The notes under the pieces: generated by a model
The model's input: only the letters and a program-made list of their open reading frames with translations
The model's database searches: none
Told to the model about the DNA's origin: nothing
In this document: one piece after another, positions 5,172-11,172 of the stretch
Numbering within the stretch: position 1 is the first letter of the stretch
How the letters are laid out: every line of letters starts with the position of its first letter
NCBI GenBank assembly: GCA_964539305.1
Contig: CAZIIM010000039.1
Coordinates: 1-11,172 of the forward strand
From: CAZNUM01 sp964539305
GTDB taxonomy: Bacteria > Fidelibacterota > Marinisomatia > Marinisomatales > TCS55
DNA length: 11,172 nt
Direction: 5' to 3'
Program-made: the position numbers and the translations under genes

Positions 5172-7924
5172 CTGTCCGGTTGTCCCAGTTTCATCAGGGC
5201 GACTCCCAGATAGTAATTCCCGTCATCCAGCCCGGGCTGCAACACCAAGGCTTTTTGAATATGCCCGATGGCCTGTGGGAATTGACCCTCCGCCAGGGCG
5301 ATCCGCCCCAGCCAGAACCAGGCTTCCCCGTTCTCGGGTTTGGCTTTTAAAACCTGTTCGAGGGTCTCCCGCGCCTCAATGTACCCCTGCTGCCTGAACT
5401 GCAATTGTGCTATTTTTAAACTTAAATCAACCCCTTCAGGATGACTTTCCACCAGTCGCTGGTAGAGCTGAATCGCTTCCGGAATCCGGTTAAACTGTTC
5501 CAGCCAGCGACCGTAATCCAGGGCTGCGGTCATTGTTCCAAACTCCTCCATCCGTTGTCGGAAAAAGTCCAGCACAAAGGTGCGGTATTGATCTAAAAAC
5601 AGGGTATCCTTCTCCTGAGCCAGTTTCTGAAAAAAGCGCGCAAACACAGACTCGGAATATTCCAGAGAAAAGTAACTTACCAGAAGGTTCAGATTGACCG
5701 GTTCGCCGAAAACTTCTTGCTCCATCCGGTCCAGGGAATAGTAATTAAAAATAAACTGTTCAAAGCCCTGCAGGCTGGAACCTCCCCGGCGGGCCATCTC
5801 GAATTCCAGATTGGGAAAATCAATGCTGTTCCAGCGAATGGATGACTCCGGATTTAAATACCGGTAGGCATCCGTATTGACAATGGCATAGCGGTAGGAA
5901 TCCATCGGACGACCGTGAACACGGTAGAAATAATCTTTCAGAGTCTGGTTTCCGAACACAGGTTCCGGATCATGAAAGCGGAGCGGTTCGTTGGAGCAGA
6001 GCAGTAAATAGTATTCCGGTCTCAACACCGCCACCCAACAATACTGAAATTCGGTTTTCAGCGTGGTGAGGATAATCTTCAAGCCCCGTTCCCCCACCCG
6101 GCGGTCCAGCCAGGTGGTATAAATTCCATCCTTTGCCAACCGTTGTTTCACGCTCCTGAAAAAATCCCGGGTGTACAGTTTACTGGAACTGAAGTAAAGG
6201 GGTGATGTGACCGTATTTAAAATTAAATCATACTTTTTAGGGGTCACTTTCAGAAAGCGAAAACCATCATCACAATAAACACGGACATTTTCCTTCGCCA
6301 TAATGTCAAAACTGTACTGCCTGAACAGGGGTTGTTTTTCCAGGATCAGGGGACTGATTTCCACCGCATCCACAGTTTGAAATAATTCCGTCACCGTCCC
6401 CGCCGTGGCGCCGCTGCCCAGTCCCAGGACCAAACCGGTTTCCCGTCGGGGCGTTACCAGGGCCGATAAGGTTCCAACCACATATTCAGGACTGGAATTC
6501 AGATCTATGCTGGTGTACCCGTTGATGAAAAAATACTCCCGTCCGTTCAGCCGGTTCACCGCAAACGTTTCATCATATTTTCGGAAAAATTCTCCCTCTT
6601 CGAATCCACTCAACTGGGCGAAAAGATTCTCCTGGGAGGTGAAGGCCTGGTAATCCAGGTAAAGAAGATACTCCTTCCAGCGCCGTTCTTTCATGAGAAA
6701 ACCGCTTACCAGCAGCAATCCCGCCAGGATCAGTTTTCGCCGGTCCACCTCTGCACTGAACCCAATTGCCCCCACCAGTAATAAAGCCATTAACAACAGG
6801 ATACTGCCGTATTCCAGCCGGGCATGGATAAAGAAAATCATGACCAGATACCCGGCCGTATTGGCCAGGCTGGAAACGAACAGCAGGTAACCTGATTCCC
6901 GGGCTACATCCGATTCCCGTTGCATCAACGCCGGAATAGCGGCACCGAAACAGATAGCACTGCCCCCCATGATTAAAAATAGAATCAACAGCTTCCAGCC
7001 AATTATAGCCGACCCTGTAAAATGGGGGTAAAAAGTGGCCATCAGGTACAAAAGCTGGGGAAAGACGAAAATCAGGGTTAGAATCAGCATCAGGTTGACG
7101 ATTAAAAAGGTAATAAAACGGACCTTAAAATAATGGGTAACCAGAGTGCCGATAGCAATCCCCAGCAGGACCATTCCCAGCACCATGGCAAAGGTTTCGT
7201 GGAAGGGTCCGAAGATGAATTCCGCCAGTTTCAACATGGTGAGTTGAAACACGGCACTGGCAAAACTGAGCAGAACGAGGGGAACCACCTTTCGAAATGA
7301 ATAAGGAACCTCCTTGTGAGGACGAAGACGACCCTGGATTCCTTTCCGGCGCAGAAATAAAATCAGACCAATGCTCAGGTTGATCCCGGCGATCACCACC
7401 AGCCCGCTGCGAATCCCAACCGCTCTAATCAGGACAAACTCGATCAACAGAGCCGTGAGGGCAGCGCCGAAATTGTACACCATGTAACTGATGGTAAACA
7501 CCCGCCCTTTTACCAACGGCTGTAAGTAGGCCGAAAACAACGGCAGGCTGACCCCCACCAGAAAGGCCGGTACCAGCAGCAAGAGGCAGGCCACCACCAC
7601 ATCGCTGGTGAGACTGCCAAAGGGGAATACCTGATAAAGGAGAAGGTCCAGTTTCGGCGCCAGGGCGGTGAAGAACAGGGCATACAGTCCCACACCCATT
7701 TCCACGGCCCAGAGGTAGGGCTTTAAATAGTACGCAAAGCGGGTTCCCAGTCCGATCCCCAACAGGAAGGTCACCAGAATCGAGGCATTCACCGCAAAGT
7801 GGTCCCCGATCACATTCCCCAGGATCCGGGCGTAAAGAACTTCGTAGGCGATCCCACAAAAGCCGGAGAGGAAGAGGGTCAGGGCAATGACCGGGAGATC
7901 AGTTTGGAATGGAGTGCGACGCAT
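5081..7924 (-). CDS. Fused MFS-like membrane / spermidine-synthase-like / TPR protein
   Basis: A 947-residue inner-membrane protein. Residues about 10-410 hold ten or more hydrophobic segments of the fused MFS/spermidine-synthase type (early SGFCGIAYEVLYARILG motif). Residues about 460-650 are a Rossmann methyltransferase-like domain. It has a nucleotide loop GLGSGATAG (501-509), an acidic ribose contact in VEIS (Glu522), CDDG (551-554), and NTVTSPLYFSSSKLYTRDFF (570-589) where true spermidine synthases carry a DxxDP-type active-site loop. The catalytic Asp is absent, as in the fused family, so polyamine synthesis is unlikely and the substrate is unknown. Residues about 795-945 are TPR repeats (AIQLYQRLVESHPE, ARETLEQVLKAKPENGEAWFWLG, ALVYYERELQRDPGD), presumably a binding surface. 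ATG at 7924 is the only good start; no clear Shine-Dalgarno. It lies 100 bases after the epimerase gene. Its last 29 codons are duplicated at 2114-2231. Confidence 0.9.
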   Translation of the reverse strand: MRRTPFQTDLPVIALTLFLSGFCGIAYEVLYARILGNVIGDHFAVNASILVTFLLGIGLGTRFAYYLKPYLWAVEMGVGLYALFFTALAPKLDLLLYQVFPFGSLTSDVVVACLLLLVPAFLVGVSLPLFSAYLQPLVKGRVFTISYMVYNFGAALTALLIEFVLIRAVGIRSGLVVIAGINLSIGLILFLRRKGIQGRLRPHKEVPYSFRKVVPLVLLSFASAVFQLTMLKLAEFIFGPFHETFAMVLGMVLLGIAIGTLVTHYFKVRFITFLIVNLMLILTLIFVFPQLLYLMATFYPHFTGSAIIGWKLLILFLIMGGSAICFGAAIPALMQRESDVARESGYLLFVSSLANTAGYLVMIFFIHARLEYGSILLLMALLLVGAIGFSAEVDRRKLILAGLLLVSGFLMKERRWKEYLLYLDYQAFTSQENLFAQLSGFEEGEFFRKYDETFAVNRLNGREYFFINGYTSIDLNSSPEYVVGTLSALVTPRRETGLVLGLGSGATAGTVTELFQTVDAVEISPLILEKQPLFRQYSFDIMAKENVRVYCDDGFRFLKVTPKKYDLILNTVTSPLYFSSSKLYTRDFFRSVKQRLAKDGIYTTWLDRRVGERGLKIILTTLKTEFQYCWVAVLRPEYYLLLCSNEPLRFHDPEPVFGNQTLKDYFYRVHGRPMDSYRYAIVNTDAYRYLNPESSIRWNSIDFPNLEFEMARRGGSSLQGFEQFIFNYYSLDRMEQEVFGEPVNLNLLVSYFSLEYSESVFARFFQKLAQEKDTLFLDQYRTFVLDFFRQRMEEFGTMTAALDYGRWLEQFNRIPEAIQLYQRLVESHPEGVDLSLKIAQLQFRQQGYIEARETLEQVLKAKPENGEAWFWLGRIALAEGQFPQAIGHIQKALVLQPGLDDGNYYLGVALMKLGQPDSALVYYERELQRDPGDMKAKLYLMQYGGND

Positions 7925-8024
7925 GGATACAGAGGTGAATTACCATTCCTAAATTGGGATGAAAACGGCTCCCAATACAAGCAGGAAGAAGAGGGCAGTA
8001 GATCAACCCTCGATTGAAAAATTT

Positions 8025-8768
8025 CTACTGAATAGAAACAGGAATTACGGGAGCATCAATGAACAGATACTGAGGTTCCAGGTTCAGGTAGCGATACAGT
8101 TGAGGTGGTACGCCAATGTCAGCCAGGTAGAGATCGCCTACAAAAGGTTGAGCTTCCGGTTTCAGCAGACCCGTTTTCGGCAGGGCCAGGGTCAGGGTGA
8201 CATCGGCAGTCACGGCCTGGCCTTCGACGGCGCCGGTGGTGGCATTCAGGCCCGAGGGCACATCCAGGGATACAATGGCCGCCGGACGGGCTTCCAGCAG
8301 GGCCTCCACCAGCCGGGTCTGACGGTGTCGCAACGGGCCGTCCAACCCATAACCGATCAAGGCATCAATCACCAGGTCGGCGGATTGAAACGGCAATTTG
8401 GTATCCTCAGAACCGATTAGGAGGCGGGAAACGGGTAACTGGGACAGAGTATCCCACTGTTGTCCGGGAATCGGTTTCAGTTGATCTTCCTCCCCTGCCA
8501 GTAAAACGGTCACGGGTAATCCCCGGTTGGATAAATAGCGGGCGGCCACCATTCCGCCACCACCGTTGTTTCCCGTTCCGCAGAGGGCCACCACCTGTGG
8601 TAGCGGCGTTTCAGAAGCTTTAAGGAATCGTTCCCACACCAGATCCGCCAGATGACGCCCGGCCATTTCCATCATCAGGGGGAGTGTAATGCCGTATTTT
8701 GTGACCATTAATTCATCCACCGTCCGCATTTCATCGGCAGTGAGGGCCGGTATCGTCAGGTTACTCAT
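8025..8768 (-). CDS. nnrE: NAD(P)H-hydrate epimerase, stand-alone
   Basis: A 247-residue YjeF N-terminal (NnrE) domain protein. The family interconverts the R and S forms of hydrated NAD(P)H so that a dehydratase can repair the damaged cofactor; it acts in the cytosol. Motifs in order: LMMEMAG (31-37), the loop CGTGNNGGGGMVAARYL (63-79), DALIGYG (135-141) with the probable catalytic Asp135, and LDVPSGLNATTG (168-179). Many bacteria carry this domain fused to the NnrD dehydratase; here the protein ends after the epimerase domain and no dehydratase is in the window. Two positions differ from the common form: Gly where GGDG has Asp (residue 71) and Asn where GLDA has Asp (residue 175). Its ATG overlaps the stop of the thioredoxin-like gene by four bases (8765-8768), so the two are translationally coupled. 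Confidence 0.9.
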   Translation of the reverse strand: MSNLTIPALTADEMRTVDELMVTKYGITLPLMMEMAGRHLADLVWERFLKASETPLPQVVALCGTGNNGGGGMVAARYLSNRGLPVTVLLAGEEDQLKPIPGQQWDTLSQLPVSRLLIGSEDTKLPFQSADLVIDALIGYGLDGPLRHRQTRLVEALLEARPAAIVSLDVPSGLNATTGAVEGQAVTADVTLTLALPKTGLLKPEAQPFVGDLYLADIGVPPQLYRYLNLEPQYLFIDAPVIPVSIQ

Positions 8769-9166
8769 TCACGAATCGCACCCAGAGCGGCAATGAGCTG
8801 TTTGGAATTATGAAAGCCTGGCTGCTGGTAAACCCGCTTCCCTTCCGAATTAAAGATCAGGATCGTGGGCAGGGAGTAAATACCGAATTTCCGGGCCAGA
8901 GCGCGGCCAGGACCTGTTTCAACGTTAATTTTCACCGGTAAAAACGCCTTCAGGGCGTCTTGCACCTCCTGATCCGTAAACACTTCCCTGTCCATTTTAT
9001 TGCAATAGTGACACCAGTCTGCATGGAATTTAACCACAACACCCTTTCCCTGTTCCTGTGCCGCCGATATGGCTTCATCCAGCGTGAGATTTGTGAATGG
9101 CTCTTTGTCACCCCCCAGCAGGAAAGAAAGTCCCAGGATCAGGGTGAGAATAAAAATTCGTTTCAT
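8765..9166 (-). CDS. Exported thioredoxin-like protein (WCHYC)
   Basis: A 133-residue thioredoxin-fold protein of the Thioredoxin_7/DUF255-like kind. Residues 1-18 are a hydrophobic export signal (FILTLILGLSFLLGG); no Cys sits at the end, so it is either cleaved or a membrane anchor, with the fold in the periplasm. The redox site is WCHYC (51-55) within VVKFHADWCHYCNKMDREVF, and the cis-proline loop is SLPT (98-101). It probably reduces or shuffles disulfides in exported proteins. The ATG at 9166 has a good Shine-Dalgarno (AAAGGA at 9180-9175, 8 bases upstream), the clearest ribosome site in the window. It is followed directly by the overlapping epimerase gene. A soluble cytoplasmic thioredoxin is the less likely alternative because of the signal sequence. 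Confidence 0.88.
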   Translation of the reverse strand: MKRIFILTLILGLSFLLGGDKEPFTNLTLDEAISAAQEQGKGVVVKFHADWCHYCNKMDREVFTDQEVQDALKAFLPVKINVETGPGRALARKFGIYSLPTILIFNSEGKRVYQQPGFHNSKQLIAALGAIRE

Positions 9167-9174
9167 GAGTTCAA

Positions 9175-9180
9175 TCCTTT
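9175..9180 (-). promoter_or_regulatory. Shine-Dalgarno of the thioredoxin-like gene
   Basis: AAAGGA on the minus strand, separated by 8 bases from the ATG at 9166. It fixes this start and shows that canonical ribosome sites are used at least sometimes here, although most genes in the window lack an obvious one. Confidence 0.6.
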
Positions 9181-9253
9181 CAAAATTATTGCCCTGGAGC
9201 TTACACTGTTTTCCCGCCTGGAAATTGTCCGTTCAAAGACATTCTCTGGACTT

Positions 9254-10468
9254 TTAGAACTGGCTGATATCGCGTCCAAAGACCCAGCTCAGGAACCAAT
9301 CCACCACAACCCTGATTTTATTCCGCAAACGGACCAACCTGGTCAAATAAACGGAGCGCCAGAAAACCCATGCTAGGTGGCCGGACCCCTTCACATGGCC
9401 CGTGTCCACCAGAGCCTGTTCATTCCCGATGTAAGCCAGCATACCCATGGATTTGAACCGGAAGCGCTTCCGGCGTTTCGCCCGCCTCCATTGCCGGGCC
9501 AGATACCTTCCCTGCTGCTGCGCGACCTGGGCTGTAGCCGGTAAGGGATGCGCTTCTATAAGAGAACAGTCTCCCAGGGAATACACGTGATCCATTTCTT
9601 TCACGACCAGATGTTCATCCACCAGGATCTGACCCTGATTCGATTTCGGTACATCCAGTTGTTCCACAAAAGGTTGGGGTGTGTTCCCTGTGGCCCACAC
9701 CAGAAGCCCATAATTCAGTTCCCGTCCGGAAGATAGGTGAATACAGGATTCGTCTACCTTCACCACCGGACTGCCTGTAATAATTTCGATATGCTGACGC
9801 TGGAACAGATTCCGGGCTGCTTGACGCAGTTTATGGTCAAAAACGTTCAGGATTTCCTCGCCGGCCTCCACCAATGAAATTTGAATGAAAGTTTTCAAAT
9901 GGGGGTAGAACCGGCACACGTCGCCCCGGATGAAATCATTTAATTCAGCCGCAAATTCAATCCCGGTGGGACCTCCGCCACAGATGACAAAATGCAACCG
10001 TTGCCTGATTTCCGATTCGGGAATTCCCGGCAGACTGGCAAACTCAAAATTGGCCACCACCCGCTTCCGGATTTGCCGGGCATCATTCAGTTCTTTGAGA
10101 AAATGACCATACCGCCGAACACCGGGGATACCAAACGTATTGGTTCTGGCTCCCACCCCGATCACCAGCAATTCATAATCCAGAATCCCTTCACGGCCGT
10201 CCTCCTGAATATAATGTACCTTCCGTTCCCGGAAATCCACACCACTGGCCTCCGCCTGAATATATTTCAGGGCGGGATTCACATTCCGGATCGGTTCAAT
10301 AATGCTCCTGAATTCAATGGTTCCAATTGTAGTGCTGGGCAAAAGGGGTGTAAATAAAAAATGGTTCCGGGGACTAACCAGGGTTACGTCGAAGGGACGG
10401 AAATCCAGATTTCGCAATAGACTATAGGACCCAAAACCCGAGCCTAAAATGACGAGTTTCTGTTTCAA
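9254..10468 (-). CDS. ndh: Type II NADH:quinone oxidoreductase (NDH-2)
   Basis: A 404-residue FAD protein that passes electrons from NADH to membrane quinone without pumping protons. Residues 6-14 are the FAD loop (VILGSGFGS), followed by VSPRNHFLFTPLLPST (31-46), a form I associate with eukaryotic alternative NADH dehydrogenases rather than the Asp-bearing bacterial form. VICGGGPTGIEFAAEL (161-176) is the NADH loop, and Glu201 in LVEAGE at the end of the next strand favours NADH over NADPH. YSLGD (296-300) is the second FAD motif and AQVAQQQG (313-320) the quinone-site motif. The C-terminus has two amphipathic stretches (FWRSVYLTRLVRLRNKI, VVDWFLSWVFG) that bind the membrane face. The start is TTG at 10468, supported because the FAD loop must lie within the first residues and no closer ATG exists. 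It begins 23 bases after the upstream flavoprotein gene, implying one operon. Confidence 0.92.
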   Translation of the reverse strand: MKQKLVILGSGFGSYSLLRNLDFRPFDVTLVSPRNHFLFTPLLPSTTIGTIEFRSIIEPIRNVNPALKYIQAEASGVDFRERKVHYIQEDGREGILDYELLVIGVGARTNTFGIPGVRRYGHFLKELNDARQIRKRVVANFEFASLPGIPESEIRQRLHFVICGGGPTGIEFAAELNDFIRGDVCRFYPHLKTFIQISLVEAGEEILNVFDHKLRQAARNLFQRQHIEIITGSPVVKVDESCIHLSSGRELNYGLLVWATGNTPQPFVEQLDVPKSNQGQILVDEHLVVKEMDHVYSLGDCSLIEAHPLPATAQVAQQQGRYLARQWRRAKRRKRFRFKSMGMLAYIGNEQALVDTGHVKGSGHLAWVFWRSVYLTRLVRLRNKIRVVVDWFLSWVFGRDISQF

Positions 10469-10491
10469 AAGTTGACCCCGAACGGCAGTTG

Positions 10492-11172
10492 CTATTTTGA
10501 CTGCTTTAATACAGCCGTCCGGAGTTGTTTACGGCGACGGGAATCAATCGTGTCAATCGCCCGGACGGCATATTCCTGAGCCGTGTACACCTGCTTCATG
10601 ACCGGTTCATCCTCCCGCTTGACCATATCGCCCACGGCAAAGAGACCGGGAACAGAGGTTTCGCTCTTGTGATTAATCCAGACATGCCGTTTTTCTTCCG
10701 GTGCCTCTGGATCCATTAACCGGGCTCCCACCTGACGAGCCAGATTGTTGTAAACACGATGAAGGCCAAGAGCCACCAGGGCGAATTTCACTTTCACCGG
10801 TGCGTGATCTGAAAACCGAAACCCGTTCAGTTCCTGGACACCGGCGCTGATAAGACCCTGGATGGATTCCTGAATGACTTTAATGTGATAGTGGGCCAAC
10901 AGTTGTTGCTGTTCCGGCGAAAACTGCGGTGCTTCCCCATTGGTCAAAATCACAACCTCATTTCCATACCGTTCGTACAACATCATTCCCAGTTCCGCCG
11001 CCACCGGCCGGGAGCCCACAACCGCCACCCGGTCTTCACGGGTGAGGTGGCCTTCACAACGAATACAGTATAAAAACTGCTCCCGGTTGGCAAAGGGGTA
11101 GATCCAGTGGGGTGATTCCCGGAATTCCCCTTTCCGGTCCACACCCCCTATCCGGGGCTGTTCATCCATGAC
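10492..11172 (-). CDS. Thioredoxin-reductase-like flavoprotein, 3' part
   Basis: The gene enters from the right edge. An ATG at 11169 is in frame, but the codon before it is open and the FAD-binding N-terminal loop of the family is missing, so the true start is outside. The visible 226 codons hold CIRC (residues 35-38 counting from that ATG) in the position of the CATC redox pair of thioredoxin reductase. They also hold VAVVGSRPVAAELG (48-61) in the place of the NAD(P) loop, and PGLFAVGDMV (174-183), the second FAD motif, followed by KQVYTAQEYAVRAI (192-205). The nucleotide loop lacks the GGGDSA pattern, and the strand after it reads VVILTNGE without the HRRxxxR set that holds NADPH phosphate. 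The electron donor may therefore be NADH, another carrier or ferredoxin; that is inference. It heads the visible operon with NDH-2. Confidence 0.8.
   Translation of the reverse strand, partial: VMDEQPRIGGVDRKGEFRESPHWIYPFANREQFLYCIRCEGHLTREDRVAVVGSRPVAAELGMMLYERYGNEVVILTNGEAPQFSPEQQQLLAHYHIKVIQESIQGLISAGVQELNGFRFSDHAPVKVKFALVALGLHRVYNNLARQVGARLMDPEAPEEKRHVWINHKSETSVPGLFAVGDMVKREDEPVMKQVYTAQEYAVRAIDTIDSRRRKQLRTAVLKQSK

Noticed and set aside
7425..7859. Overlapping minus-strand frame inside the membrane-protein gene
   Set aside because: A shifted reading of the transmembrane region; no start context or recognisable domain.
5081..7924. A true spermidine synthase
   Set aside because: The catalytic loop with its Asp is missing and the domain sits in a membrane fusion of the non-synthase type.

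Overview
The window suggests a Gram-negative bacterium of the Fibrobacteres-Chlorobi-Bacteroidetes wider group, possibly a Marinimicrobia-, Calditrichaeota- or Ignavibacteria-like lineage. The best clue is a secreted protein ending in a type IX secretion (T9SS/Por-type) sorting domain with an NHPNPFNPTTTI motif. Predicted outer-membrane barrels, a Bacteroidetes-style lipoprotein signal and a eukaryote-like type II NADH dehydrogenase fit this. The assignment is inference; there is no rRNA or other marker gene.

Layout. (1) 1-1487, plus strand: the 3' part of a DUF3179-family gene, overlapping by ATGA a gene for an exported, probable beta-barrel protein. (2) 1516-5080, minus strand: an AT-rich block with a small outer-membrane-type protein, a T9SS-sorted protein and a PQQ-type beta-propeller lipoprotein. 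The left end converges on region 1. (3) 5081-11172, minus strand, GC-richer core-like genes. In transcription order these are a thioredoxin-reductase-like flavoprotein (runs off the window), a type II NADH dehydrogenase, an exported thioredoxin-like protein, a stand-alone NAD(P)H-hydrate epimerase, and a 947-residue membrane protein with a spermidine-synthase-like domain and a TPR tail. Apart from the last, this is a redox and nicotinamide-cofactor group, with one 4-base overlap and one 23-base gap.

The most notable structure is a 118-bp direct repeat (2114-2231 and 5054-5171, 107 of 118 identical, no gaps). It holds the last 29 codons, stop codon and 27 downstream bases of the 947-residue gene. 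The right copy is the live 3' end of that gene; the left copy is a detached remnant lying about 2.9 kb away beyond the lipoprotein and T9SS-protein genes. The arrangement looks like an integrated island that restored the 3' end of its target gene and displaced the old end, yet no integrase or transposase is visible. The reading frame of the small outer-membrane protein starts inside the remnant.

I saw no tRNA, rRNA, CRISPR array, insertion sequence or riboswitch. Gene identities in region 3 are firm; those of the two barrel-like proteins are only general.
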